Translations under genes and position numbers: made by a program | The notes under the pieces: model-generated | Databases searched by the model: none | What the model was told of the DNA's origin: nothing | Seen by the model: the letters and a program-made list of their open reading frames with translations, nothing else | In this document: positions 21,005-32,008 of the stretch, one piece after another | Numbering within the stretch: the first letter of the stretch is position 1 | How the letters are laid out: every line of letters begins with the position of its first letter | Assembly: GCA_011316305.1 (NCBI GenBank) | Contig: SAUG01000024.1 | Coordinates: 372,001 to 436,000, forward strand | Source: Rusavskia elegans | Lineage: Eukaryota; Ascomycota; Lecanoromycetes; Teloschistales; Teloschistaceae | DNA length: 64,000 bases | Direction of reading: 5' to 3'

Positions 21005-21487
21005 ATGGCCACTTTAACAGTGTTGTCCCTCGACCTGCATGAACGTCCCAAACCTCCCCAGCAAGGTATTCTGGATCAAATCAAGCACACCGAAAAAAAG
21101 ACCTTCCCACGCAATGAAGCCTTTGAATTTGACCTCGAGTTGAAGAAGCGTAATACAGAACTCATCGTTATCGTGGACGACTCCGAATCTTCCTCTTCTC
21201 CTATGCTGGCAGCTTACACCGTTTATGCTCATACACAGAAGTTGACCATGCTACACAAGCTGTGTGTTCTGGAGAAATTCAGACGTCGAGGCATAGCAAG
21301 AAGATTGCTGCTCATCCAGCACCGGAAGTTGCTTCGTCGTGGCTGCTCTAATGTCCAGCTTTGGGTCGACGAGGAGAGAGTCCCAGCCAGTCAACTGTAC
21401 TCGAGTATCGGTTTCATCCAGGTAGGTCGTCTTGAGAATTATTACGGTGCCAATCGAACAGGAGTAAGAATGATTTTGCAACTTTAA
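21005..21487 (+). CDS. GNAT-family N-acetyltransferase
   Basis: Single exon, 160 residues from the ATG at 21005. The GNAT fold is recognised from the core strand/helix LTMLHKLCVLEKFRRRGIAR RLLL, where the R-R-G-I-A loop corresponds to the acetyl-CoA pyrophosphate-binding motif A, followed by VQLWVDEERVPASQLYSSIGF, the motif B region with the usual A-x-x-L-Y-x-x-x-G-F pattern. The family transfers an acetyl group from acetyl-CoA to an amine; the substrate here is unknown. The stop lies only 10 bp before the first possible ATG of the Axl2-like gene on the same strand, so either the genes are very tightly packed or the downstream gene starts later. Confidence 0.85.
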   Translation: MATLTVLSLDLHERPKPPQQGILDQIKHTEKKTFPRNEAFEFDLELKKRNTELIVIVDDSESSSSPMLAAYTVYAHTQKLTMLHKLCVLEKFRRRGIARRLLLIQHRKLLRRGCSNVQLWVDEERVPASQLYSSIGFIQVGRLENYYGANRTGVRMILQL

Positions 21488-21668
21488 ATACTCAGGAATG
21501 CTGTTTTTAGCGATTTCGCTCCTTGCTGCCACACCGGTAAGAACGCGTTTCGATCACATTGCTCAGCGTTGTGGGGACGCGTCTTCTTTTCGAAGGCTGG
21601 GATGTGCAAGATCAGCATCTTGTTCTCCTCCTCCGGTCTTGCGACAAGGAGGAGCGACTCGCCATGAA

Positions 21669-24600
21669 ATGGCCCTCCTCGTATCGTTACTGTCTCTTGC
21701 TGGCAAGGCCGTCGCAGCTCCGGACATCGCTTTGCCTATCAATTCCCAGGTCCCGCCTGTTGCGCGCATTAGCAAACCCTTCAGTTTCACCTTCTCCGCA
21801 TCGACCTTTACTTCAAATTCTGCCATCTTAGACTATGTGGTGACGGATACGCCGGCATGGCTACACTTTGATGCATCGAGTCGAACCCTATCTGGGACAC
21901 CAGGGCCCGATGCTGCTGGATCTCCCAAATTCGACCTGGTTGCAACGGATATTGCAGGCTCGACTACGATGCCGGTGACACTGGTTGTCTCGACAAATGC
22001 AGGGCCCAGCCTTGGGACACCAGTCGAAGAGCAGCTTTCAGCTCACCGTGGCTTTCAACCACCCGACACAATCCTTTTACCTCACTCAAGCGCCTTGGGA
22101 ATTTCTTTTGCACCAGATACATTCGTAAATACCGACCATGACACTGTATATTATGCCATGTGCGCCAACAATACCCCTTTACCTTCTTGGATTACATTTG
22201 ATACCGGCAGTCTTTCCTTCTCCGGGGCAGCACCACAGACCACATCTCCCGACGAGCTACCGCAAACCTTCAACATCCAGTTTACTGCTTCAGATGTGGT
22301 GGGCTTTTCGGCTGCTGTCGCATCTTTCCGAGTCACTGTGGAAAACCACGTTCTTATATTTGGGGATGGGTACTATGCTGTGAGCATGACGCCAGGTCTA
22401 CCATTTGACTACCATGGGCTTCGGGGTGCTTTAAGATTGAACGATCATCCAGTCGACCACGCAATGGTCCCGCACATTCAAGTAGGGACTCCATCCTGGT
22501 TGTCATTTGATCAAGATACCTGGGTATTGTCTGGGATCCCTCCACTCTCAGCAAGATCGCAGAACATCTCCGTTACTGCGGTGGACACTTATGGCGAGGT
22601 TGCCGTAACTACCATACTTTTGCAGGTAGAGACAAATTCAACAACAGATCTCTTCGATGGTATCCCGGATAGTATAAATGCTACAGCAGGTATGGACTTC
22701 AATTTTACGTTCAATGCGAATGAAGTCACTACTTCAGATGCCGTGGAACTGGGAATCGCTTCTTCATGGCTCCGATTTGATGCTGTCAACCAGCAGCTCA
22801 GCGGTCGCGTCCCGAAGGATCTTCCACCTCAAAGTATAGTCCTGAATGTGACCCTATCTCAAGGTCCAACGATTCGGTCCAAGCCTCTTACGATCAATGT
22901 CCAGGATGCGACTCGTTCTGCAAACGGCCGCTCAACCGACAACCCAAGCCCCAGCACCGGTAGTAGTCCTGCGGCGTCAAGTACTACATCTGCCCCTTCA
23001 TCCTCACAGGAAACCGAGTCGCGATCACGGGAGAATGATTCTCGAATGGCTGCTGCGATTGCTGTCCCTGTCATTGCGATATGCTTGCTACTGATCCTAG
23101 CTTGTTGTATCTTTGCGAGGAGGAGGAGAAGAAGACGGACACAGACAGACTGGTCATCTGAGCGGAAAAGAAAGGTATCTCGCCCGTTCCTGTCCGACGA
23201 GACCGGAGATAAAGAACACGCTGGTGTGTTCATTGAGAAGCCCGTACCAGCAGTGGAGAAACCGTCGAGGGCGCCGTTCATCGACCTCCCTGGCTTCAGG
23301 ACTTCCATGGCCAGCAAGCGGAATTCTTTCTTCCGACGCTCCAAAGCTACAGCAGATGAAGCTGTCCAAACGCCAGACGTTGACTCGTGGGATCTATATA
23401 CGCGAGAATTGTCCACAGGTCAGCCAAGAGAAGTAGAACCAAGGCAGTTCTCGTTGCTACCGGAGGAACGAGTATCATCAGCACGAGGAAAACGTAGAAA
23501 CTCGTCAAACAAGCAAGCTTTTCGCAGCTCGAAGCCTTTGGGCATCACTAACGTTTCGCCAACGAAGCGAACCGGACGGAACAAACGAAGATCGGACATG
23601 AGCTTTGCGAGTGCAGGCCTGCCTGGAAACCAAAGGATGAGCGGCTTTGGCCATGGTCGGAATCGCTCTAGCTTGGGCACTTATTCTAGTCTTGGAAGGA
23701 TTCCACGCGGTATAGGACATGGCAACGGCGGTCCAGTAGATTGGGGTCATGTGAGGAAGTCATGGCGAGATCGAAGTAGATCGAGTTGTTGGACGACCAC
23801 CAACGCGTCTGATCTTTCATCTAAGAATTACAATAGCAGCGACCGATCACAGAATATCGGTTCCACTATGCAATCATTTCCGCGTCCGCCAACCTCGGGC
23901 ACTCTGGAACACCTCCCTCAACCGACCATCATTCAAAAGACAGGGGACGGTCGTCGAGAGAGCATACGAGTGGTTGAAGCAGAACCTCCGCTCACATACA
24001 GCCTTTCTCTCCATGCCTTCAACAAACGAAGAGCTCGCAACCGTCAAAACAGAAATACTTTCTTCGCCGCAGGTCCTTCATCCCGTGCATCTTCGCACCT
24101 TAAATGGACCCATCCAATCCAATCCCCAATGCTCTCACCGACCCCGTCCATGGACTCTACCTCCTCAATTCTGGCCAAAAGGCGCAGCAGTCGTTTCGAG
24201 CGGTCCGCGACAAAACGAACATCTTCACGATCCTCATCAGTCTCCTCTCCTACCCACCGCAAGCCAATAAAACCCAGGCCATCACCATGCAAACGTGGAT
24301 CCGGCACTCCCCACGACAGAGGAGGCGGACTCGCGACTCTCATCTCCAACGCCATCACTCAACGAATCCGCAGCGACAGCAAAAGCAGCATCGCCTCATC
24401 AAGCCGACGCTTCGGGTCCGCGAGGGCCAGTGGTGAATTCAGCAATCCGAGTCCAGAACTGGGATTAGAAGAGGTCAAAGACGAAGAAGGCAATCGCAGG
24501 TGGAAATATCCAGACGTTCATCCCAATCCGTTGGGATTGCATACCCCTGTTGATACTCCCCCCAACGGTGGAAGTCCGGAAATGACCGAGAAGCAGCGGC

Positions 24601-24890
24601 ATGGTGGAGAAGAGTATGTTACCGCTCGCCAGATGTTGTTGGAACCGTTGGGGAGGACGACGGAGGGGGTGATGAGTGGTCGGTTGCAGCGGATGAGCCA
24701 TCTACGACAGCAGGGCATCGGTGGGAGGCACGGCGCGGGCGAGAGTGGGCAGAGGAGGGTTTTGGTGGGTGGGAGTAGGGGAAAGAGGCCGGTGAGCGTG
24801 GATAATGGACTTGTTGCCAGAGGAGCGAGCATGAGAGGAGATTTGGTTGGAGGAGACCATGAAGAGGAGCGTGATATTGCGTTCGTGTGA
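21669..24890 (+). CDS. AXL2: Axl2-like cadherin-type (CADG) plasma membrane protein, axial bud-site selection family
   Basis: Called from the ATG at 21669 (MALLVSLLSLAGKAVAAPDI), which gives a clean signal peptide and 1073 residues. The same frame is open to an ATG at 21498, and an alternative model splices 21537-21708 (GTAAGA...CAAG) after MLFLAISLLAATP; both also give a signal peptide. Four dystroglycan/cadherin-like repeats follow, each with a W-L-x-F-D...L-S-G pattern (e.g. TPAWLHFDASSRTLSGTPG, TPSWLSFDQDTWVLSGIPP). A single membrane segment at about 460-483 (AAIAVPVIAICLLLILACC) is followed by RRRRRRTQ and a long basic Ser/Arg-rich cytosolic tail. Yeast Axl2 marks the bud site and binds septins; filamentous homologues act in septation and conidiation. 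Convergent with MPP10. Confidence 0.85.
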   Translation: MALLVSLLSLAGKAVAAPDIALPINSQVPPVARISKPFSFTFSASTFTSNSAILDYVVTDTPAWLHFDASSRTLSGTPGPDAAGSPKFDLVATDIAGSTTMPVTLVVSTNAGPSLGTPVEEQLSAHRGFQPPDTILLPHSSALGISFAPDTFVNTDHDTVYYAMCANNTPLPSWITFDTGSLSFSGAAPQTTSPDELPQTFNIQFTASDVVGFSAAVASFRVTVENHVLIFGDGYYAVSMTPGLPFDYHGLRGALRLNDHPVDHAMVPHIQVGTPSWLSFDQDTWVLSGIPPLSARSQNISVTAVDTYGEVAVTTILLQVETNSTTDLFDGIPDSINATAGMDFNFTFNANEVTTSDAVELGIASSWLRFDAVNQQLSGRVPKDLPPQSIVLNVTLSQGPTIRSKPLTINVQDATRSANGRSTDNPSPSTGSSPAASSTTSAPSSSQETESRSRENDSRMAAAIAVPVIAICLLLILACCIFARRRRRRRTQTDWSSERKRKVSRPFLSDETGDKEHAGVFIEKPVPAVEKPSRAPFIDLPGFRTSMASKRNSFFRRSKATADEAVQTPDVDSWDLYTRELSTGQPREVEPRQFSLLPEERVSSARGKRRNSSNKQAFRSSKPLGITNVSPTKRTGRNKRRSDMSFASAGLPGNQRMSGFGHGRNRSSLGTYSSLGRIPRGIGHGNGGPVDWGHVRKSWRDRSRSSCWTTTNASDLSSKNYNSSDRSQNIGSTMQSFPRPPTSGTLEHLPQPTIIQKTGDGRRESIRVVEAEPPLTYSLSLHAFNKRRARNRQNRNTFFAAGPSSRASSHLKWTHPIQSPMLSPTPSMDSTSSILAKRRSSRFERSATKRTSSRSSSVSSPTHRKPIKPRPSPCKRGSGTPHDRGGGLATLISNAITQRIRSDSKSSIASSSRRFGSARASGEFSNPSPELGLEEVKDEEGNRRWKYPDVHPNPLGLHTPVDTPPNGGSPEMTEKQRHGGEEYVTARQMLLEPLGRTTEGVMSGRLQRMSHLRQQGIGGRHGAGESGQRRVLVGGSRGKRPVSVDNGLVARGASMRGDLVGGDHEEERDIAFV

Positions 24891-25057
24891 TTGGGGAAAT
24901 GGATCTGCACTTATCTTTATGAGGTGGAGGAATTTTTATGATGGTAATAACACCGAACGAATTCTTCAACGGCGTCTTCTGGCATCACTAGAATTGAGAA
25001 GACGTCTACTGTCTGATATAAGAGGTTGCTTGACATCAATGGGCGGTATCCACACAT

Positions 25058-27226
25058 CTACAGCTTGAGACTTCCTCCGCCTTTGATGGCTGTCTTCGAC
25101 CCCTGAACGGCCTTACCCTCCACATCCACAAGCTCTCCTTTCTTCCCAATCACCCTGACTCCACCTCGCTTCAAATGCCCAACCACCCCCTTTCTCTCCG
25201 CCGCCTTCTTGACTCCAGCAGTGGCTGCCGCCGGGGGCTTCATGCCGGTACCGCCCCGTTTCTTAATCCTTTCCTTCTCCCTCCTTCGCCGGCGTAATCT
25301 CTCCTCTCGAGTCATCTCCTGTCTAGCAACCGGTACGCCGCTTCTCAAAACCACCTCCTTCTGCTTGTCCTCCCTCGATCGCTCTTCACCGGGCTTATAT
25401 ATCTCCTGGGGTGCCAACATGCTCGTTTCCGGCCCCATCCCATCAGCCGCGCTAGGTCGAGCATCCTCCATGCTGACCTTGGGTACATCGGCTACAACCG
25501 TGATGTTGGCCTGCGGAGGCCGAGGCTTATAATGCCAACTACTCAGAGAATCCAATTTGGCGCTGACTTCAGCCCACAGGCTCTCGATGGCGGCGTGCTC
25601 TTTCTTGAGCTTCTCATCCCGCTTGTCGACGTAGCCTTCCGGATCGGTTCTCTTGAGGTGCTCGGTTTCGTAAACTTCCGCTAGACTTTGCTGAGGCTTG
25701 GTGTCGTCTAATTCGAACCTTCCCCTTCTTGCTGCTGCAGCGCCTGTTGCGAGATCGCCCGGGCGCCGGCGGATGACTTCGTCGAATTCTCGGTTGATGA
25801 TGCGGCGTTTGATGAGTGCTTCGATGTCTTCGCTGACTTCGTTCGTGATTACGGGAACCGGTTTGCCGGCGCGTTCAAATTCGAGGTCCTCTTCCAACAG
25901 TGAATTGATGGGCCGATCCGCTGCGCGGGCTTCGCCGGATAGAGTCCAATCACGTTTGGCAACATTGGCGGCCTCAAGCTTGCGAATCTCTTCAGCGAGC
26001 TTGGCTTGACGTCTTTCGTGATTGGAGCGGCGAGAACGAGGATCGCCAGGATCGATGACGGGGTCTGTTTCGGAATCTTCACCTGTTGACAGGTCGTCTT
26101 CGAAGATGTCACGCTGGACTGCGGCAATGGTGCGGTCAATATCATCTTCCTTCACGAGGCCTGAGGTCGAGGCTGGCTGGGTCTTGGGTAAAGCGCGCAT
26201 ACGGGAAGATTTGCCAGCTCTACGAGGTGGCGGCGCAAAGAAATCAGCGTACATAATGTCATTGGTATTGGACGATGCTCCCATGCCTTCCATATGTAGT
26301 GAGCCTTCGGAGGCGTTGGAGTCAGTATCTGCTGCGTTCAAGTCGGCGTTACCAAATGTCGGCCCATCCTCGTCATCATCCTCTCCCTCTAGAGCGTGGT
26401 CATCGCCTTCCGGTAAGAACGCTGGTTCGGCGCCCCAATCGATCTCTTCTTCGTCACTCACATCATTCTCGGGCTCTCCTCTGGCATCTTGATTCTCCAT
26501 AAAATCGGACTGTCTGTTGAATTCGTTGATGGAGAAGAAGCCGTCGTTCAAGCCGTGTTTGTCGGGGACAAACTCGTCTTGGGTCGGTTCGTCAATTTCC
26601 GATAGAGGTTCAGAACCGATTTCGATATCATCATCTTGGCGATCAGCTTCATCAAACTCGTTGCCAGCCTCCTCAACTGGACCTAGGCGAGCTTCTGAAG
26701 CCCCATCGGATGTGTTCTCCGAGCCTATCTCGTTGGCTGTATCATCACCTGCCGACTCGCCCACCAATGTGTTGTGCACAGAATCTCCCTGTTCAGATGC
26801 GCCGCTGTCGAAACGGACACGCTTTCTTCGAGGTTGTTCGTCATGATTATGCTGAGAGGGTAGGATATCATGCAAGGTTGCTTCGATCTCGTGAGTGCTA
26901 GCATCCAAAACCCTCCTTGCCTGTGCCCATACCTGCTGTGTCGGGAAGCCTTTCAGGTGGAGCTGTCTCATGTGAAAGGGTGGGTGGAAGCGGTCGGGCT
27001 GGGCATGTCTTCTCCTTTGCTTTTGTCGTGATAGTTTCAGGCGGTCAGCTTGTGCTTCGGTGGCGGATAAGGCCAGAGGATCCAGATATCGTTTGGCGAG
27101 GACCAAAGCAGCAGCATGCAAAGCCGGTGTGGGTTGAAGAAATGCATAGGCGGATGCGGAGAGGGTCGACAGCAGAACCTGGTCTGAAGCCGGGTGAAGC
27201 TCTCCGACAGCTGGATGCAGCGCCAT
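25058..27226 (-). CDS. MPP10: U3 small nucleolar ribonucleoprotein MPP10 (SSU processome)
   Basis: Single exon, 722 residues. The frame runs to 27358 without ATG, so the ATG at 27226 (MALHPAVGELHPAS) is the start. Family features in order: N-terminal helical region; long acidic middle with DDDIEIGSEPLSE, EEEIDWGAEPAF and GEDDDEDGPTF; MYADFFAPPPRR; then the Mpp10 core NHERRQAKLAEEIRKLEAAN, PINSLLEEDLEFERAGKPVP and IEALIKRRIINREFDEVIRR; SLAEVYETEHLKR; and a basic Arg/Lys-rich C-terminus. Mpp10 works with Imp3 and Imp4 on U3 snoRNA-guided cleavage of pre-18S rRNA in the nucleolus. Length and domain order are normal. Confidence 0.93.
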   Translation of the reverse strand: MALHPAVGELHPASDQVLLSTLSASAYAFLQPTPALHAAALVLAKRYLDPLALSATEAQADRLKLSRQKQRRRHAQPDRFHPPFHMRQLHLKGFPTQQVWAQARRVLDASTHEIEATLHDILPSQHNHDEQPRRKRVRFDSGASEQGDSVHNTLVGESAGDDTANEIGSENTSDGASEARLGPVEEAGNEFDEADRQDDDIEIGSEPLSEIDEPTQDEFVPDKHGLNDGFFSINEFNRQSDFMENQDARGEPENDVSDEEEIDWGAEPAFLPEGDDHALEGEDDDEDGPTFGNADLNAADTDSNASEGSLHMEGMGASSNTNDIMYADFFAPPPRRAGKSSRMRALPKTQPASTSGLVKEDDIDRTIAAVQRDIFEDDLSTGEDSETDPVIDPGDPRSRRSNHERRQAKLAEEIRKLEAANVAKRDWTLSGEARAADRPINSLLEEDLEFERAGKPVPVITNEVSEDIEALIKRRIINREFDEVIRRRPGDLATGAAAARRGRFELDDTKPQQSLAEVYETEHLKRTDPEGYVDKRDEKLKKEHAAIESLWAEVSAKLDSLSSWHYKPRPPQANITVVADVPKVSMEDARPSAADGMGPETSMLAPQEIYKPGEERSREDKQKEVVLRSGVPVARQEMTREERLRRRRREKERIKKRGGTGMKPPAAATAGVKKAAERKGVVGHLKRGGVRVIGKKGELVDVEGKAVQGSKTAIKGGGSLKL

Positions 27227-28042
27227 GGTTGTGGATGGGCGATGGCTGCGAGAAAAGCCGACTGCAACGGTGCTCAGATTGGGGATAGACTGCTGTAATG
27301 CTCTTCTGGTGCTGGCCAGCCTGGCCTGTCGTCGAGAAAAATCGTTGCCTTGCTCCACGCTTGCCCTTTTTAAGCTTTAATTCACGGGCACTAAAAACTC
27401 CACTAGCAGGGTCGGTCTGCCAAGGAGACAAAAAAATCGGACTCGAAGATACCTTAGCGCACACCTTGACCTCGGTTAACAATGCTAGCGCGATCCGCCA
27501 TTCCGTCACCCTGACCCCTCTTTTCAGTGCTTGCTGCAGCAACGTTATTGTGTAACCTAATAATCCTTTGATGAGAACGCCTTGCATCATTGGAGCGGAT
27601 TTGGCGTCCATCTATACTGTGTTCAAAGTTCGAAGACGGCAATTGATCTCGTGCCATACTACTCTACTCCCCGCTTTTGGCCCGTCCATCAAATGATGGT
27701 TGCAGGTTGGTGTACAGCCAAGCGTGGGCAAGTTGCGGTAACCAGAGCTAGCTTGCGGGTCCAAGGACTACTCAACCAATTCTTGCTTTCGTTCTACCTT
27801 GGTGGTGCAGCACACAATCTGCATGGCTTCCTGTCATCATCTCTGTTGAGGAGGATTCCGCTGGCCATTGAGAGGTCGCTGCAGCTCCGCCTTCTTTTAT
27901 ATGCCAGCAGGTGCTTCGCAATTCCCACAGGCCAGGTTCATCTGGAATCACATTCAATCAATCAATTGACAGCTTGCTCTGCTCTATCGACAACTTTGAC
28001 CTCTGTTAGTCAGTCATACTGGAAAAGTAGATTGAAGCTGCA
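27227..28042. promoter_or_regulatory. Divergent promoter region, MPP10 / Vtc5-like gene
   Basis: About 816 bp between divergent ATGs. No separate gene recognised; the in-frame extension of MPP10 up to 27358 lacks an ATG. Confidence 0.45.
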
Positions 28043-30864
28043 ATGAAGTATGGGGAAACGCTGCAGCAACGTTCGATCCCGGAATGGGAGAACTGTAGGG
28101 AAATTTCTTCTCAATCATCAAGATCGACCAGCTAACATGGACCGCCATAGACAATGTCGATTACAACGATCTGAAACGCCTCATCAAAGTTCGCACAACG
28201 AGAGGCCAGGGCGAAGCTTTGTCCATCCCCGGTCATGGCAACGAAGCAAAAGCCTTGAAGGCCTTCGAGCAAGAATTCTACCGCGAACTCACCGACCAAC
28301 ATCAGCGCGTGGACTTGTTTGTGCAAAGCAAGGCGGGCGAGATCAGCCGTCGTCTCCTCCATCTGGACCAGCAGGTAGGCCAGTTGCAGCAACGTTATGC
28401 TGTCCCTCAACCGGGAAAGATCTCGGTCAAGCGACTCGAAAGATACTCAAGGGCGGAGGCGGCCGCCGAGAAAGCCGGAGAAGAGATCAAGTCGTTGGCC
28501 CGATTTGTCGGCGCCCAGAAGTTGGCCTTCGTCAAAATCCTCAAGAAATACCGGAAATGGACCGGATCGCCAACGCTCGGCTCGCGCTTTCGTACCAAAA
28601 TCCTCGACCAACCCGCTGCTTTCTCCAAGAGGGACTTTGGCTCCTTGCTGAACCAGTATACCGAAGTCCTAGCAGCGGTCCGCGCCCCGTTTGAACCTGT
28701 TCAAGATGGCTCGAAGGAGCAGAAACCTTCTGCAACTGGGAATGGTGCAGCGAGTGAGAGTTCTTCTGGGTCACAAAGGCTACTGACGCATCAAGACCTT
28801 CCGGCAGCGCATGCGAATGGGAAGGCTACGAACAGTCCAGCTGTAGAGCTTCACACAGCTTGCCAGAACCGCTCAAATATTGAATTGGACACCGTTCTGG
28901 CCATGTCTCCAATAGGAAAATCCGGTGGGAAGGCTTCGTATTGGATCCATCCAGATAATCTGGTCGAAATAAATGTGCTTCTTCTCCAGTATACTCGACT
29001 CTGGAGATCCAATGGTAGCAATACGGCTCTAGCAATCAATGGCTCAAGGCAACACCGTTGTAAGGAGTCGACAACTGGAAACGGTACATCCCCAGTCGAT
29101 GGCCGTGATGATGACGCAGGCCTTATCATCTGCGATGATTTAGAGGATTTTGCACGCCGGAGAAGCAGTGCTCCAATTAGTGATTCGGAGGGATCGGCAG
29201 GGTGTTTATTGGAAAAGCCTGCTGCCACCGTACGCTATCTTCCAACCGGGGAAGCCGTTTTGGCCGTCAATACGTTATGGAATAACAACCTCGAGCTGCG
29301 AACTTCAGGCGCTTTCCAATCTGTTGTCATGAAACGGAAAGCAGTGCGCCATCTCTTCAATTCAGGATTGTCGAATAGTAAAGTCGATCAGCTCCTCCGA
29401 GAAGAGAATTCCCAGGATGGCGAAGAACTGAAAGCAATACGAGAATGGTTGGTCAGTCATAAAGAGGTACAGCCACTCGTACAGCTGCATCATAAGCGGA
29501 CGCGGTTCGTTGGCCTTCGCAATTGTGACGAAGGGGGTTTGTGGGCGACACTCGATCGAGACATCCTCATGAAAGCAACACGAGAAGGATTCTTTGACGG
29601 TAAAGAAGCAGACTTAGCTTTTAACGACTCCGACGATAGCGGATTCGCAAGGTTCCCATTTGCTGTACTAGAGGTCCGATTCGAGGGTGGCTTCGGGAGA
29701 GAACCCTTGAGCGTGCTGGACAAAACCCATTTGGTAAGTCGAAATTTGCAGAGACGAGACTGGGAAGACGTTGTCACTGATGGATACAGACTGAGAGGAT
29801 CCGAGGCTTCTCAGTGGAGACTCATGCCGTAGCAACCCTCTGCAAGCCGCAAGGCATGCCGCCCCCTTATTGGGTCCGTTCACAACTCCCAGCCCTCCAT
29901 TGTCCTTGGTACTAACAGACTGTAGCTTCCAGCACTCGATCAAGACCTTCGGAAGATCCCTGCCACGGTCAAGACAGCCACGTCCCGCCTTTCGAATAAT
30001 CAACTATCGCCCAGTCCAGCCAGCACAGCAAAGAACTCCACATCTGCTACCTCTAACGGTGATCGCCCAACAAGCAGCGGATTTTCTGGCCCCGCTGTAG
30101 AATCGTCTGCAACATCGGTGCCAGGAATCGTGGGATCGTCGTCTCGGGAAGCCTTTAAAAAGAAGCGACGACCGCGCAAGGACAGGCCAATTCGCCAGCA
30201 AATGAACGGGAACGGACAACGCGATCAACGTTACTGGAACGAGTACGACGATGGGGATGAAAACTCGGAGGACGAACCCTTTGTCGTTTACGTTAACCCG
30301 GACCAATCCACCCTTCTCCCCAATTTTAGTACCATCTCCAAAGTTCCGTCCTCCTTAGCGTGCCAGGTAAGAAAGGTGTCAAATAGAGCAAAGTCATGGT
30401 TGCATCTCTCAGACCAGAGTACGAGTAAGACTCCGGACGAGACGGCCTCCGCTGAAGATGATTCTGATCTTGAAGAATCTGCGAGCGATCCCCTGATGAG
30501 CCATCACAAGCAGAAAGATTACTCTACCTTCCAACACCGTCGTCGTATTGTCCATGATCATGCTACCAGAGCTCGGGGATTGCTCCTGACGCGCTGCTGC
30601 ATTGCCTTCTACGCCGCGTCGTTCGTCTTACTCATCGTTGCAGCATTGCTAGCGTCATCGGGGCGCCGGAAAGAGCATCTCGAGGTCGACGTGGGTGTCA
30701 TCACCGGCGTGGTGTTCAGTCTTGTTTTCGCCATTGCCGCGGTAGGGTGTACGATGGGCAAGCGTGAACGGGTCGGACCTTTCCAGGGAATATGTGTGTT
30801 TGTGGCTTTGACGGTGGTCTGCGCTTGCAGTGGAATCCTGTTGGGCGGCGTGATCGGCGGATGA
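28043..30864 (+). CDS. SPX/VTC-domain protein, Vtc5-like vacuolar transporter chaperone subunit
   Basis: Four exons inferred: 28043-28094, 28151-29733, 29790-29873, 29926-30864; 2658 nt, 885 residues. Exon 1 supplies the canonical SPX start MKYGETLQQRSIPEWENY. Introns are 49-56 nt class with GTAGGG, GTAAGT and GTCCGT donors and CTAAC branches. The SPX domain (about 1-160) contains YNDLKRLIKVRTT and AFVKILKKYRKW, including basic residues that sense inositol pyrophosphates. A VTC core follows (RTSGAFQSVVMKRKAVRHLF, VEVRFEGG-like VLEVRFEGGFG, RIRGFSVETHAVATLCKPQG). The linker is basic/acidic and disordered; three hydrophobic helices near 789-815, 827-849 and 856-884 close the protein. Yeast Vtc5 regulates polyphosphate synthesis by the vacuolar VTC complex; catalytic residues of Vtc4 were not verified here. 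Confidence 0.85.
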
Positions 30865-31162
30865 TATAAATCTGCGATGGGCAATGTAGACTGTACAAAT
30901 TGACGGAGGCTCGCTCTGCCTTGCCCTGGCTATATAGAACGACGATACCCTTGTTTATACTCTCTCGGAATTTCGTCTTCTATACCTCACATTCGGTGTC
31001 ATAAGAGAAGCTGCGCCATTGTGGGTTAGTACTATTGCTGTCGCTAAAACGCTGTCAATGCAAACACAAGAGTTGTGGATGGTACTCCGTAAATGCTCCA
31101 TGTCCAACCAATGCAACCTCATATACACGCAGAGCCGAAATGCCCATATCCGCCATCTTCTT

Positions 31163-32008
31163 CTACGTTCTCTGTCTTAAGCGACCAAGTCGTTCCATCT
31201 TCCATCCCTCTCTCGGCCGCTCGTCCACTTTCCATTTCGCTTTCTATCTCACCGGAAAACCCCACAGTCAGCCAAAAACCCAACACCCAGCACACCACTT
31301 CTCCCACCCCAACATATCAGAGTAAAAGAGAAGAAGACTCACCTCCCTGGCCTCCTCATCCCCGGCTATCTTCTCCATCCTCCTAACCTCCTTCTCCAAC
31401 TCCTCCATCCCGCCCTCCCGATACCGCGTCACCTTCTGGACATTCTTCGCCGTAAGCTCCCTGACGCCTTCCTCGCTCGCTCGTTCCCTAACGAGCGTTT
31501 TGGCCGTCATATGGAAGCGCATGTCTTTGGGGCCGTCGACGAGTTCGAGGATGGCCGAGGGGGCTTGGTCGTGGTGTTTGTTGAGGGGTTCGATGCGGAG
31601 GACGCGGGTATAACCGCCTGGGCGGTGGAGGTAGCGGGCGCGGATGGTGGTGAATAGGTTGTTGAGGTGGGTGAGGGGGTACTGTACGGGGCGGGATTAG
31701 ATATCATCGGGGAATTGGGTTATGCGTGGTTGTTGTGATGGATGGGTTGGTATAGTGGTTGGAACATTATATAGAGGGGGTGGAAGACGTACGTATAAGA
31801 TCTGTTGGGCTCGCTGTCGAGTTGCTGAGGTGTTTTTCTTGCCTAGGGTGATGAGTTTCTCGGCGAGACGTTGGGCTTCTTTTGCTTTGGGCCAGGTGGT
31901 TTTGATGGATTCGTGGGTGAAGAGGGAGGTGACGAGGTTGCGGAGGAGGGCTTGTCGGTGGGATGATGAGCGGCTTAGATGTCGGTATTTCAGAGCACCT
32001 CCGGCCAT
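31163..32008 (-). CDS. Mitochondrial large-subunit ribosomal protein bL17m
   Basis: Three exons inferred: 32008-31793, 31681-31343, 31243-31163; 636 nt, 211 residues. Exon 1 starts [20 protein letters not shown] and contains [20 protein letters not shown], the strong L17 signature; exon 2 continues [20 protein letters not shown] and AILELVDGP. Intron 1 is GTACGT...ACAG, intron 2 GTGAGT...ATAG (99 nt, with CTGAC). Exon 3 encodes a 26-residue basic tail ending RLGRLRQRT. If intron 2 were retained the protein would end with a hydrophobic stretch instead, so the C-terminus is less certain than the rest. bL17 sits near the exit tunnel of the large subunit. Convergent with the Vtc5-like gene. Confidence 0.88.
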
